Positions 45,768 through 55,654 of a DNA stretch of 64,000 nucleotides are shown here, one piece after another. The position numbers and the translations under genes were made by a program. The stretch's first letter is position 1. Every line of letters starts with the position of its first letter. The notes under the pieces are model-generated. The model did not search any database. It was not told the DNA's origin and saw only the letters and a program-made list of their open reading frames with translations. Origin of the DNA: JAADHX01 sp964569385 (GTDB lineage Bacteria; Actinomycetota; Acidimicrobiia; Acidimicrobiales; Poriferisodalaceae); the NCBI GenBank assembly GCA_964569385.1, contig CAZMUM010000011.1, positions 53,820 through 117,819 of the forward strand, written 5' to 3'.

Positions 45768-46582
45768 TTGTTATCGTTACGCATCCACGAAGGCAGACGA
45801 TCCTTAAGACTGCGGGTCTCTGGCCGGCGATTACGAGTCAGGAAGTAGCCAATCACGATGCTGGCTTCGTAAAAGACATACAACGGGACCGATAACGCAG
45901 CCAGGGTGATGGGGTCGCCGGTTGGGGTGATTACGGCCGCCAAGATGACAATTCCGACAATGGCAAATCGGCGGGCTCCAGCTAACGCTTTGTAGTCGAC
46001 GATTCCGGCCAGCTGCATAAAGATGAGCAGGATCGGGAACTCGAAACCAATGCCGAAACTCAACATCAAGAATGCGATGAGGTTGAAGTACTCGGCCGGG
46101 CCGAACAACGGGTCGATGTTGGGGCCGCCTACATCGATGAAGAACTCGAGAGCACGGGGGAAGGTCCAGTAACCAAGCGCCACCCCCGTCGCAAACAAGA
46201 TAACGGCGGCTACTACGAACGGAATGGCCCAACGCTTCTCGCCAGGCTTCAGAGCAGGCGTTACGAAGCGCCACAGCTGCCAGAGCACGACTGGCATCGC
46301 CAACGCAACCCCACCCATGAATCCGACCGTCAGCCTGGTTCGAAAGCCCTCGATGGGGTCACGTATGTACAACGAACAAGTCTCGTCTGGGCGAATATCG
46401 GCCAGAACCTTGCAATAGGGACCAAGAAAGAACTCCGAGACGGCATCCCAGAATCCGATCACTACGGCGGCGCCAAGGCCAATGGCGATAAACGACCGGA
46501 TCAACCTGGTGCGAAGCTCGCCAAGGTGATCCCAGAAGGTCAGGCCCTCGGCTCGAGGGGTTTCGGTTTCGACCTCGGTCAT
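45764..46582 (-). CDS. tatC: Twin-arginine translocase subunit TatC
   Basis: A 272-residue protein with six membrane segments. The N-terminus FWDHLGELRTRLIRSFIAIGLG has the TatC Glu and basic residues that read the RR signal. The loop with DPIEGFRTRLTVGFMGGVALAMPVVLWQLWRFV is characteristic. It overlaps tatB (ATGA) and helY (GTGA). Confidence 0.95.
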   Translation of the reverse strand: MTEVETETPRAEGLTFWDHLGELRTRLIRSFIAIGLGAAVVIGFWDAVSEFFLGPYCKVLADIRPDETCSLYIRDPIEGFRTRLTVGFMGGVALAMPVVLWQLWRFVTPALKPGEKRWAIPFVVAAVILFATGVALGYWTFPRALEFFIDVGGPNIDPLFGPAEYFNLIAFLMLSFGIGFEFPILLIFMQLAGIVDYKALAGARRFAIVGIVILAAVITPTGDPITLAALSVPLYVFYEASIVIGYFLTRNRRPETRSLKDRLPSWMRNDNK

Positions 46583-47001
46583 GAGGTCGGGCCCGAGGGT
46601 TCGTCGGCAAGTGGCTCCTCAGCCGGTGTCTCGTCGGCAGCTAGCTCGTCGGCTGGCATCTCGTCGGCTGGCATCTCGTCGGCTGGGCGATTGTCGGCAG
46701 GTATCTTGTTGCCAGACGCCTTGGCGTCATCGCCGTCCGGCCTAAAGGCATCATTCTTGGTCGACGGGGCCGGCCTTATGATCTCGGCCATTGGCTCGGT
46801 AACCATCTTGGCTGTGTCGGTGACCATGCCGGTGGTCTCGTTGACCACGCTGTTGATCTCGCGCTGGACTGACCCAGTGACGTCTTTGAACTGGCGATAC
46901 ATCTTGCCTGCGGTTCGTAGAGCCTCGGGGAGTCGCTGAGGACCTAGTGCGATAAGGGCTACGAGCGCCACAATTATGATCTCGGTGCTCGAGATGCTCA
47001 T
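46579..47001 (-). CDS. tatB: Twin-arginine translocase TatA/TatB-like subunit
   Basis: A 140-residue protein. It has one N-terminal membrane helix (STEIIIVALVALIALGPQRLPE) with an early Glu as in TatB, then an amphipathic helix (LRTAGKMYRQFKDVTG) and an acidic tail. The tail carries PADEM/PADEL repeats encoded by 15-bp tandem repeats around 46640-46690. The start ATG at 47001 overlaps the upstream gene (ATGA). Confidence 0.85.
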   Translation of the reverse strand: MSISSTEIIIVALVALIALGPQRLPEALRTAGKMYRQFKDVTGSVQREINSVVNETTGMVTDTAKMVTEPMAEIIRPAPSTKNDAFRPDGDDAKASGNKIPADNRPADEMPADEMPADELAADETPAEEPLADEPSGPTS

Positions 47002-47309
47002 GGCAACGAGGGTACGTCGTCGGCATCGAGTTGTTGGGGCCGCCCCTGCCGCCACCACCGGCCCATGAGGCGCGCTGATGTGGATGTCGCGCGCCACGGT
47101 CCGCCGATTGAGCTCGCAGCCACCCCGAGGCGACCAAGCACGATGTCGAAGCCGCCTTGTTCGATCGACACTATCGATAACACCTCGCCGGCCTCAGCCA
47201 GCGCCGACTCAGTTTCGGCGGCAAGTGATCGAACCACCACAACCTGCTTGGCAATGGCGATGGCCCCGATCACCAAGGCAATAGCTGGGCCAAACCACAA
47301 GACAGACAT
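46998..47309 (-). CDS. Small membrane protein upstream of tatB
   Basis: A 103-residue protein with one N-terminal membrane helix (LWFGPAIALVIGAIAIAKQVVVV) and a cytoplasmic tail rich in Ala and Glu. It is not recognised as a known family. Its stop overlaps the tatB start by 4 bp, so it is translated with the Tat operon. An accessory role in translocation is only an inference. Confidence 0.65.
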   Translation of the reverse strand: MSVLWFGPAIALVIGAIAIAKQVVVVRSLAAETESALAEAGEVLSIVSIEQGGFDIVLGRLGVAASSIGGPWRATSTSARLMGRWWRQGRPQQLDADDVPSLP

Positions 47310-47403
47310 CGGTTACAAGTGTAAGGCGTCTCAAAACGAGCGAGACACCCCCGAGTAGATCTCAAGGGTGCCGCCTGCGCTCAATCGATTGGAAGCTCTC
47401 GCC

Positions 47404-47742
47404 TCAGGATACGTTCTTGACCAACTCCGCCAGTGCTTCCATGACATTTGCTTCGTCATGCAATTGAGCATGAAAATCGAGCAGGTCGTCATGAGTGAAC
47501 GGTAGGCCCACCGGTCGCTCCAGCAACTCGGCTGGGAGCGTCCACACCACTACTCTCACTCCCGACGCCGTAAGCAGGTCGACTATATGTTGTTCTGCGG
47601 GCTTAATCACTTGTGCCTGACATAACGGACACGAGAACGTGTACGTACCGGAGTTGTCGTCGGCACATACGCGCACGATGACATCATCGGTTGTTAGTTC
47701 GACATCTGCACATGTGGGGCAGCTCGCCCGGATTTTCGCCAT
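47404..47742 (-). CDS. Small zinc-ribbon protein
   Basis: About 112 residues from an ATG at 47742 with a GGAG site. CPTC near residue 8 and CPLC near residue 37 form a likely four-Cys zinc ribbon. The C-terminal half is helical (FTHDDLLDFHAQLHDEANVMEALAELVKNV). Function is unknown. It is divergent from the GDPD gene. Confidence 0.7.
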   Translation of the reverse strand: MAKIRASCPTCADVELTTDDVIVRVCADDNSGTYTFSCPLCQAQVIKPAEQHIVDLLTASGVRVVVWTLPAELLERPVGLPFTHDDLLDFHAQLHDEANVMEALAELVKNVS

Positions 47743-47844
47743 GTGGCTCCTTGGTGCTTGCCTCGATCCATCGGACCTCTTGGCCGCCGCGTTAAGGACA
47801 TGACAAGTGACATCTACAGACTTTTTGTAGGCCATGATGGAGTA

Positions 47845-48576
47845 ATGCAGCAACGGCATGCCTCACTGCGGAGGCCACCAATTGGTTTCGGACATCGTGG
47901 CGCTAAGGCCCATGCGCCCGAGAACACTCTCGAAGGCTTTGCTTTGGCGCTCAAACTTGGCGCCACCGGCCTGGAGAGCGACGTTTGGGTCACCGCAGAT
48001 GGTCACGTAATTCTCGATCACGATGGTGTCGTACGCCGTGGCCTGTTCGGTTTCTTGAAACGGCCAGTTAGCGAAGTTCGCCGTAGCGAACTTCCAGATC
48101 ACATTCCAACGCTGGCCGAACTGCTCGACGCCTGCGGCACCGACTACGAGTTATCGCTCGATGTTAAGGACGCCGCAACCGTTCGGGAGACAATTCGCGT
48201 GGCTCGAGAGGCCGGAATCGAACAACGAATGTGGTTGTGTTACCCGCAATGGGAGGTAGTCGCGTCGTGGCGCGACCTCACGTCGGCCAAACTTGTCGAC
48301 TCCACTCGGTACTCACGGATGCGTGAGGGCCCCGAACGCCGAGCCGCAGCCCTTGCCAACGCGGGAATCGACGCCATCAATATGCATCACTCTGATTGGT
48401 CTGGCGGCCTATGCACCCTCTTTCACCGGTTCGACCGATATTGCCTTGGCTGGGATGCCCAACTCGAACGCGTTATCGGCGAACTTGTGGCCATGGGTCT
48501 CGATGGGGTGTACAGCGATCATGTCGACCGGTTAATGAACGTGATCGACTCAACCAGCGAACCCGAGCCGACCTAG
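47845..48576 (+). CDS. Glycerophosphodiester phosphodiesterase
   Basis: A 243-residue GDPD TIM barrel. The motif FGHRGAKAHAPENTLEGFALAL carries the catalytic His and Glu, and LESDVWVTADGHVILDHDGVV carries the second His and metal residues. It hydrolyses glycerophosphodiesters to glycerol 3-phosphate and alcohol. ATG 47845 begins the domain; longer upstream frames cover the divergent promoter. Confidence 0.9.
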   Translation: MQQRHASLRRPPIGFGHRGAKAHAPENTLEGFALALKLGATGLESDVWVTADGHVILDHDGVVRRGLFGFLKRPVSEVRRSELPDHIPTLAELLDACGTDYELSLDVKDAATVRETIRVAREAGIEQRMWLCYPQWEVVASWRDLTSAKLVDSTRYSRMREGPERRAAALANAGIDAINMHHSDWSGGLCTLFHRFDRYCLGWDAQLERVIGELVAMGLDGVYSDHVDRLMNVIDSTSEPEPT

Positions 48577-48593
48577 AGGCGCTGCGGGCTCAG

Positions 48594-49238
48594 CTAGAGC
48601 GAACCGATCGACTTTGGTGGCCAAACCACCAGGAACGCCTTACCGACGAGTAGCTCTTGTTCGACCGGCCCAAATATTCGGCTATCGGTAGAGTTGTTGC
48701 GGTTATCGCCCATTACGAACATGTGGCCTTCTGGCACCTCTGTGCGCGGCAAGTTCGTGGTCACATCGCCATGGTCGACGTACGGCTCCTCGATGGCAAC
48801 ACCATTTAGGAAGACCTGTCCATCGATTGCCTCGATCGTGTCTCCTGGCAGTCCGATGACGCGCTTGATGAACTCCTCGACACCCGAATCAGTACGAGGC
48901 GCGGCGGGAGGGCGGTGGAAGACCACGACGTCGCCCCGCGAAAGATCGCCATAGTCGTAGCTAATCTTGTTGACAAGAACGCGATCGCCAACCTGAAGCG
49001 TTTGTTCCATCGAGCCAGTAGGAATGAAGAAAGCCTGGAACAGGAAGGTTTTTATCAACAGGGCGGCAATCAGCGCACCAATTATTACGGCGCCCCACTC
49101 GAGAGCCTGTCGAAGAGCCGAACGGGTGGTGAGCTCGGCGGCGTCGTCGACGAAGACATCGGCCTCTAGACCGTCCCACTCGGGAAGGACATCAAAGGCC
49201 GACGGTGCGGCGCTACGGGTCGAGTCGGTGGCCGTCAC
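48594..49238 (-). CDS. lepB: Signal peptidase I
   Basis: A 214-residue membrane peptidase. It has one membrane helix (GALIAALLIKTFLFQAFFI), the catalytic Ser in PTGSMEQTL and Lys in FIKRVIGLPGD, and the closing box GDNRNNSTDSR. It cleaves signal peptides, including the one on the neighbouring secreted beta-helix protein. Confidence 0.93.
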   Translation of the reverse strand: MTATDSTRSAAPSAFDVLPEWDGLEADVFVDDAAELTTRSALRQALEWGAVIIGALIAALLIKTFLFQAFFIPTGSMEQTLQVGDRVLVNKISYDYGDLSRGDVVVFHRPPAAPRTDSGVEEFIKRVIGLPGDTIEAIDGQVFLNGVAIEEPYVDHGDVTTNLPRTEVPEGHMFVMGDNRNNSTDSRIFGPVEQELLVGKAFLVVWPPKSIGSL

Positions 49239-49340
49239 GTGAGAGCGACACTACCGGAGCTCGATTGAGATTCCGCGGCAGACATAGTCACTTCGTGAAC
49301 AGTCGGCCAGCACTCGGTGTGCAATAGGGTGCGCAACGGT

Positions 49341-50390
49341 TCACGATCCACACATTTGCCTTGCTTTGCTGGCCGCGGCGCCCAACGCAGCAAGCGCGCC
49401 TGTGTCGGCACGCAACGATCGGCCCATGGTGGCAACCTCTAGCCCTTGGGCCACCATCGATGCCGCTACGTCGACTGGCTCGGTGACTAGAGCGACGTCG
49501 GCGAGGCCTGAGTCGCTCGCGAAGCGGTCGACGGCATCGCGCATTGTTGGGTTTGCCACCGGGACAACGTGGCTACGAGCGAAGAGGCCGAGCAGGGTTC
49601 TGGTGTGGTGCGAGAGTCCGACGTGACGTTCGCGTTCTTCGGCGGACGACCATCTGATTGCCAATACTGTTCGAGCGCCGAGTGCTGCCAGCAAATCGAG
49701 ATGTCCGACAAGATCGATGCCGCTGAACGACAGGCCATCGGCTGTGCCTACGTGGCCCGGTCCTGGCCCAACAATCACGACGCCGGCACCGCCATGGACA
49801 CACGCGGCAACTGCTGATGGCACGGTGACAGCCTCGTACTCGGCTCCAAAGGCCTGCCCGGCGCTAGCCGTCGGGCCGATTAACCCAAGATCGCGGCATT
49901 GGGCCACAAGGTCTGACAGCGCCATCGGCAAGGCCGCACTGTCGGTCATCACATAACCAACAGTTGGCCCAGCGTCAGCTGAGATCGCGGCGGCCAACGC
50001 CCCTACGTGGCTATGCAGTTGGCAGCCAACCACAACGGTGCCGGCGACGAGCGAACGAACGTCGTGGGGAGCAGTGTCGGCACAGGGGCCGTCGTCGGTG
50101 TCCCACGTACCGGAGTCGAGTTGAGCCGATGTGTACCTGGCCTTCATGATGTGGCCAGCGCCTGGCACCTTGATGCTGCGGTTGGCCAGGTTCCAATGCA
50201 CGACGTCGTAGCTGCCAGTCCCGAGGCTCCGGTCGACCGCAGTGGTGTTAACCACGACCGTCTCACCGACGTGTACAGGGCCGACTACCTCAGTTAATAC
50301 ATAGGCGGGTCTCCCGGCCACCACAACTCGCTGGAGGCCCGCCCGTTGTTGGGTGACAGCCTCGACTACTCCTGTAGCGAAGCGAGGCAT
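49341..50390 (-). CDS. DUF3866 family protein
   Basis: A 349-residue protein of the actinobacterial DUF3866 family, usually found next to pafA. Conserved parts are HVGETVVVNTTAVDRSLGTGSYDVVHWNL, a GHIMKARYT stretch and VVIVGPGPGHVGT. Function is unknown. It starts 2 bp after the pafA stop, so it is coupled to the Pup ligase gene. Confidence 0.85.
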   Translation of the reverse strand: MPRFATGVVEAVTQQRAGLQRVVVAGRPAYVLTEVVGPVHVGETVVVNTTAVDRSLGTGSYDVVHWNLANRSIKVPGAGHIMKARYTSAQLDSGTWDTDDGPCADTAPHDVRSLVAGTVVVGCQLHSHVGALAAAISADAGPTVGYVMTDSAALPMALSDLVAQCRDLGLIGPTASAGQAFGAEYEAVTVPSAVAACVHGGAGVVIVGPGPGHVGTADGLSFSGIDLVGHLDLLAALGARTVLAIRWSSAEERERHVGLSHHTRTLLGLFARSHVVPVANPTMRDAVDRFASDSGLADVALVTEPVDVAASMVAQGLEVATMGRSLRADTGALAALGAAASKARQMCGS

Positions 50391-50391
50391 G

Positions 50392-51750
50392 TCAGAGGCT
50401 CTCGATGAGTTTGTCTACTCGGTCGTCGTAGGCCTTGAACGGGTCCTTGCACAACACAGTGCGTTGGGCCTGGTCGTTGAGCTTTAGGTGCACCCAGTCG
50501 ACGGTGTAGTCCCGTTTGTGTTCCTTGGCTTTGCGAATGAACTCGCCCCGCAGCCGCGCCCTAGTTGTTTCGGGGGGGTGCTCGACGGCGTGTTCGATAT
50601 CAGCGTCTGTGCACATACGCTCCACCGCGCCGTTTTCTTGCAGCAGATAGAACAGGCCTCTGTCCTGGTTGACGTCGTGATACTGAAGGTCGATTAGTTG
50701 AATCTTGGCATCGCCGAGCTCGAGACCATGTTTGGCTCGGTAGCGCTCGATCAGACGGTACTTGATGACCCAATCGATCTCGCGGTCGAGGCTCAGTGGG
50801 TCGTGTTCGATACGAGACATGCAGTGTTCCCACATACCTAGCGCCACGACCTCGTCTGGCTGAAGATCGTGGTTCTCGGCGTACCGCAGCGCTCGATTCA
50901 GGTACTCGGACTGAATCTCAAAAGCAGATGCCTCACGACCGTTTGCAAGCCTGACTTTTCGGGTGCAGGTGATGTCGTGACTTATCTCGCGAATAGCCCG
51001 AATTGGATTCTCGAGAGTTAGATCGCGCAGTACAACCGATGGATCCTCAAGCATCCGCAGCAGAATCGATGTGGCCCCCACCTTCAGGAATGCCGTGTAC
51101 TCAGACATGCTCGAGTCGCCAACTATCACGTGAAGCCTGCGGTGTCGTTCGGCGTCGGCGTGCGGTTCGTCGCGAGTGTTGATTATTGGGCGCGAGCGGG
51201 TCGTTGCACTCGAGACGCCCTCCCAGATGTGTTCGGCCCGCTGGGCGATTGAGTAGCTGGCACCGCGCGCTCCGACGAGAATCTTGCCGGCGCCGGCATA
51301 TATCTGGCGGCTGACAAAGAACGGAATGAGCACCTCGGCGTACTGGCTGAAATCGTCGGTGCGAGTCGTCATGTAGTTCTCGTGGCAGCCATAGGAGTTG
51401 CCGGCCGAGTCGGTGTTGTTCTTGAACAGGTGAATTGTGCCCTTGATGCCTTCCTCGTTTAGACGTTCTTCTGCGTTCACAACGAGTTGTTCCAAGATGC
51501 GTTCGCCAGCGCGATCGGCGGTTACAACGTCGAGGACCTTGTCGCACTCCGGGGTGGCATATTCGGGATGACTACCAACATCGAGGTATAGCCGAGCTCC
51601 GTTGGCCAAGAACACGTTCGAGCTTCGGCCCCAAGACACGACGCGTCGGAACAAGTAACGAGCCACCTCGTCTGGGCTAAGGCGACGTTGACCTCGCTGC
51701 GTACAGGTGATGCCGTACTCGTTCTCGATCCCGTAGATGCGGCGTTCCAT
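50392..51750 (-). CDS. pafA: Pup-protein ligase PafA
   Basis: About 452 residues. The N-terminus MERRIYGIENEYGITC holds the nucleotide/metal Glu of this carboxylate-amine ligase fold. The segment GNSYGCHENYMTTRTDDF and NTRDEPHADAERHRRLHVI are shared with Dop. PafA attaches Pup to lysines of target proteins for the proteasome. Confidence 0.95.
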   Translation of the reverse strand: MERRIYGIENEYGITCTQRGQRRLSPDEVARYLFRRVVSWGRSSNVFLANGARLYLDVGSHPEYATPECDKVLDVVTADRAGERILEQLVVNAEERLNEEGIKGTIHLFKNNTDSAGNSYGCHENYMTTRTDDFSQYAEVLIPFFVSRQIYAGAGKILVGARGASYSIAQRAEHIWEGVSSATTRSRPIINTRDEPHADAERHRRLHVIVGDSSMSEYTAFLKVGATSILLRMLEDPSVVLRDLTLENPIRAIREISHDITCTRKVRLANGREASAFEIQSEYLNRALRYAENHDLQPDEVVALGMWEHCMSRIEHDPLSLDREIDWVIKYRLIERYRAKHGLELGDAKIQLIDLQYHDVNQDRGLFYLLQENGAVERMCTDADIEHAVEHPPETTRARLRGEFIRKAKEHKRDYTVDWVHLKLNDQAQRTVLCKDPFKAYDDRVDKLIESL

Positions 51751-51788
51751 CGGTTGCACGGTACCTGAGCGCGACCAGTGGCGGGTGG

Positions 51789-54700
51789 TCAGCCCGCTAG
51801 ACGCACTACGTCGACGAGCCGATCACTCATCTCCACGACCAGTGGTGCGACCTCGGAAACGGCATCGCCGAACAGATGCAGGCCCCCATCAGCCCTGGCC
51901 ATCATGTATCCGCCGCCGCCAGGTGACCTTGATCCGCCGATCACAGTTCCACGGTCGGTCTTACCCGTGGCGGATCCGTAGAACTTGGCGTCACCAAAGG
52001 CGAACACTCCGCCGTCGGCAGCAAACAACCAAAGACCCGCGCCGCTGTTGGTGGTGTCAGCACCGACGATTGGCTGGTCGAGCACAAGGCCACCGAGCGA
52101 ACCCACGAACTCGGCGTCACCGAAAGCAAAAACGCCACCGTCGGCGCCAATAAGCCAGTATCCCTGGCCAGAAGGCGTCGAAACAATGTCGACAATCTGA
52201 CCGCGGAGGCTCAACGATCTGAGATCGCCTCTGAATATTGCATCGCCACCGGCATCGACGGTTCCCGATTCACGGGCCACCAAATAGCCTTCGCCCGACG
52301 GGCTCGCCACAATCGCTCTAATCGGATCGGTGGGGTCAGAGGTCGTTTGTGCAACCCCAAAAGAAGCGTCGTTCAACGCCGACGACAGTTCGGCGCTGGG
52401 GTCGGCCAGGACAACGCTGCCGTTCTTGAGGACTAGCCACACACTTGTCAGTCCGTTGTTGGGGCCAATGGCGACCACCTGGCTCGACGGCGCCCAGATC
52501 TGCTTGGAGAAGTCGGTCCCGAGCACAACTATCGAGCCATTGGCTGCGGCCACAACAATCGAGCCCGCACCAAGCTCGACGACGGGTGCGGTCATAGCTG
52601 TGGGTGCGGTCGTAGCTGTGGGTGCGAGAACGACAACAGCGGTGGTGGAAGCTGTCGATGTCGCCGTCGCCGCGCCACCAGCTACCGACGATCGTGGTTC
52701 GATTCGAACCGAAACGGTAGCGGTCTCGCATCGCTCAGGAGCCTCGACGCATATTTCGTAACGACCGATGAGCCCGCTCCGAGCGCCGAGCAACGTTCGC
52801 ACGGACAATCTGGCCCCTGTGCCGCTTACGAGCACGCCTCGGGGCAGGTCGATCTCGATGAATCGCATTGTGTACGGCCGATCGCCCAACTGATCGTTGG
52901 CCAACAGGTCGACGGTTACCAGATCGGCTTCCGGTAGTGAAAGGAGGTCGTCTCCAACCCCAAAAGCGTGGAGTTCTACCGAGCCGGAATCGCAACGCTC
53001 GAACCTTGAAGTCCCGACCTGATCAACTGGGTGTATGGCACACACCGTGTCTGGAACATTGTCGAACGCAGATTCCACGATTGGGCGGCGCACGCTCTGG
53101 CCGCCTTCGACCTCGAGCCCAAGAGTTACCTCGACGCCTCCGTCGAGGGCGACATCATCGGTGCCGTTCAAACCACATGAGCCATCGCCGTCGATGTTCG
53201 CACCAAGACTGAGCGCTGGTATCAAAAGCTGGCACCCAGCACTACCGGACTCATCGCCAACAATCGACGAGCCGATCACAAGCAAAGAACGCACCGACAG
53301 ATTCGCACCAGACTGGGCTGAGTTACCGGCGAGCGTTGAATGCTCTATGCGGACGATCGCTCCTGGCCCACGGTCGACGTCGAGCCCACCGCCACTTCCA
53401 GCGACGTTGTCGGCAATCGTGGTGTTCAGAATCGCTACCGACGAACCCTGCTCGGCGTGAACGCCGCCGCCGGCACCGTTTGGTCCGACCACGTTGTTGT
53501 CGAAGCTGGAGCCAACAAGGTTCGTCTCGCCCCGAGTCAGCATGCCACCACCACGCGCACCTGTCTGAAGAGCGCTGTTGGCAGTTATCCGCGATGCCTC
53601 GACCCGGATCTCGCCGGCCGAACTAGTAAAGATCCCGCCGCCACCCGTTCCGTTGCTCCTATTGGAGTCAATACGAACCGACGTCAGTGTTATGACCTCG
53701 CCGAGCTCGCGGTTGCCGACGAGATACAGGCCGCCTCCAGCCCCACCGGCGGAGTTTCCTGTAACCACAGAACGCGTTATGGCCAACCCACCCTTGTGGT
53801 TGATAGCGCCGCCAGCACCAACCAGACCAGCCGTATTGGCCTCAAATAGACTGTCATCGACAGTGAGCCTGCCTTCGGAATAGATGGCGCCGCCGCCACC
53901 ACCTCTCGCTAGGAATGCAGACAGTTCGATGCTTCGCGACTCGTTAGCCAAGAACGATGTGTTCGAGACATCGAGGCTGCCGTCGACAAACACTGCGCCA
54001 CCTCCGGCAGAGGAGGCGGCTGCAACATTGGCCTCAAACAAGTCTCCTAACAGACGAACGGATGCATCACCGCCGCCAAAGATCGCGCCTCCACGCCCGA
54101 AGTCCGTCCGATTCTGCGCCAGCCGTGAGCCGAGCACGGTCGCTTCGCGACCGTTTCCGACATAGATCGCGCCGCCGTCATAGGCAGCCAAGTTGTCGAC
54201 GAGCGTAGAGTCAGAAATCCATATGTCTTCGAGGGTATGGACCGCACCGCCGGTGCCTTCTGCGGTCGCTCCGTTTGTCAGTGCCGAGTTCTGCGTTAGC
54301 ACGCTCGTCACTATGGCGACGTCGCCGGTGGCAAAGATCGCACCGCCGCGTCCGCCAAGAGCGGCGCTTCGATGAATCCGCGATTCGATGAGCGAAACCA
54401 CCTGACCTCGAACGGCACCGCCGTCGGAACTAGCCCGACCTCCAACGAGTACTAGGTCGTACAAGACGAGGGTGCCACCGCCGGGGGCGTCGATCAGTCG
54501 ATCCATGGGGCACGGGCCCGCAGCCGGCGAAATTGTCGCGCCGCCGCCGCGCAAGATGAGGGTGTTTCGCCCCACAAAGTCGAGGTCGCCTGAGGCGTTT
54601 TCGTCTTCGTCCTCGCCACAGATCAAACGATGGACATCGCCGGGAATTAGATCGATCGCGACCGTCCCACGGTACAGAGCCGCGGCGCTGAAGGCTTCTC

Positions 54701-54914
54701 GGAGGGAGAGCTGCCTGTCAGCGTTGGAAACAATGTCGTCAACAGTGGTGACGGTCAGAACTACGTCGGGTTTCGGTAGATGCTTCGGAGCGTCGAAGCT
54801 GCTGCTTGCTCGCACTGAAGTTGCGCCAACAAACAGGGCGCCCAACGCGACAGACAGCATAAGAAGAGGTCGGATGCGACGCCCCAAATGAGGCACCGAA
54901 GTTACTGGGCGCAC
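51789..54914 (-). CDS. Secreted parallel beta-helix repeat protein inside the proteasome locus
   Basis: A 1041-residue protein. A signal peptide with twin Arg and a hydrophobic core ends near ATSVRA (residue 36). A SLREAF motif follows, then about 500 residues of Gly/Asn-rich parallel beta-helix repeats (GGAI, GGGI, SN and STLxxN units). A pre-C-terminal Ig/cadherin-like part and a Thr/Ala-rich linker come next. The C-terminus has beta-propeller-like repeats with GYWLIGADGGVFAFGDAEF and LWLFAADGGVFAFGDAKF. No anchor is visible. It lies 50 bp from prcA and 38 bp from pafA, on the same strand. Confidence 0.88.
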   Translation of the reverse strand: MRPVTSVPHLGRRIRPLLMLSVALGALFVGATSVRASSSFDAPKHLPKPDVVLTVTTVDDIVSNADRQLSLREAFSAAALYRGTVAIDLIPGDVHRLICGEDEDENASGDLDFVGRNTLILRGGGATISPAAGPCPMDRLIDAPGGGTLVLYDLVLVGGRASSDGGAVRGQVVSLIESRIHRSAALGGRGGAIFATGDVAIVTSVLTQNSALTNGATAEGTGGAVHTLEDIWISDSTLVDNLAAYDGGAIYVGNGREATVLGSRLAQNRTDFGRGGAIFGGGDASVRLLGDLFEANVAAASSAGGGAVFVDGSLDVSNTSFLANESRSIELSAFLARGGGGGAIYSEGRLTVDDSLFEANTAGLVGAGGAINHKGGLAITRSVVTGNSAGGAGGGLYLVGNRELGEVITLTSVRIDSNRSNGTGGGGIFTSSAGEIRVEASRITANSALQTGARGGGMLTRGETNLVGSSFDNNVVGPNGAGGGVHAEQGSSVAILNTTIADNVAGSGGGLDVDRGPGAIVRIEHSTLAGNSAQSGANLSVRSLLVIGSSIVGDESGSAGCQLLIPALSLGANIDGDGSCGLNGTDDVALDGGVEVTLGLEVEGGQSVRRPIVESAFDNVPDTVCAIHPVDQVGTSRFERCDSGSVELHAFGVGDDLLSLPEADLVTVDLLANDQLGDRPYTMRFIEIDLPRGVLVSGTGARLSVRTLLGARSGLIGRYEICVEAPERCETATVSVRIEPRSSVAGGAATATSTASTTAVVVLAPTATTAPTAMTAPVVELGAGSIVVAAANGSIVVLGTDFSKQIWAPSSQVVAIGPNNGLTSVWLVLKNGSVVLADPSAELSSALNDASFGVAQTTSDPTDPIRAIVASPSGEGYLVARESGTVDAGGDAIFRGDLRSLSLRGQIVDIVSTPSGQGYWLIGADGGVFAFGDAEFVGSLGGLVLDQPIVGADTTNSGAGLWLFAADGGVFAFGDAKFYGSATGKTDRGTVIGGSRSPGGGGYMMARADGGLHLFGDAVSEVAPLVVEMSDRLVDVVRLAG

Positions 54915-54965
54915 GGGACCTCCTCGATCCGCGTATGCCAGTCGACTCCAACTCTGAACGGATAA

Positions 54966-55652
54966 TCAGTTAACCAAGAGCATCGCTTCTACTGCATCGT
55001 CGTCAAGGCGGTGGAATGCACGACGGCCATTGCCTCGGTCGAGGGTCGCGACCTCAAGCTCGGCGGCGCCCAACGTTCGATCGGGCCCGGCGAGCGCAGA
55101 AGCAGCGAGTTTGAGAGCATCTTGAAGAGCCATGGCCTCTGACCAGCCAGCTTGCAGACGCTCAGTTATTGCGCTGCTGTCGCCCCCAATAGCTGCAATG
55201 TCGGTTTCGTCCATCACGGTTCCATCGAACATGAGGTGAAACAGCTGATCGTCGCTGGGTAAATCGCCGATTTCGGCAAGGAGAATCTCGACTTCCAACG
55301 GTTTGTGTTCGTGGGTGAACACTTGGCCCATTATCTGGGCGTACTGGTTGGCGAGCGACCGGGCGTCGACGTCTTCTCTGGAGTAGACGAAACCCTTCTG
55401 GTCGGCATGGCGAACACCCGCTATTCGCAGCTGATCGAATTCGTTGTAACGGCCAACGCCACCAAAGGCGATTCGGTCGTAGATCTCGCTGACTTTGCGC
55501 AGAGTCGCGCTGGTGTTCTCGGCCACAAACACGATGCCTTCGACGTAGCGCATTCCGACCAGGGCGCGGCCCTTGGCAATTCCCTTACGGGCAAAGTCGG
55601 CTTTGTCTTGGACTAGTTGTTCTGGAGGTACATAAAATCCGGGCATACCCAT
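54966..55652 (-). CDS. prcA: Proteasome alpha subunit
   Basis: A 228-residue alpha subunit of the 20S proteasome. It has the N-terminal gate segment MGMPGFYVPPEQLVQDKADFARKGIAKGR and the fold marker VFVAENTSATLRKVSEIYDRI. It starts 2 bp after the prcB stop. Confidence 0.95.
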   Translation of the reverse strand: MGMPGFYVPPEQLVQDKADFARKGIAKGRALVGMRYVEGIVFVAENTSATLRKVSEIYDRIAFGGVGRYNEFDQLRIAGVRHADQKGFVYSREDVDARSLANQYAQIMGQVFTHEHKPLEVEILLAEIGDLPSDDQLFHLMFDGTVMDETDIAAIGGDSSAITERLQAGWSEAMALQDALKLAASALAGPDRTLGAAELEVATLDRGNGRRAFHRLDDDAVEAMLLVN

Positions 55653-55654
55653 GG

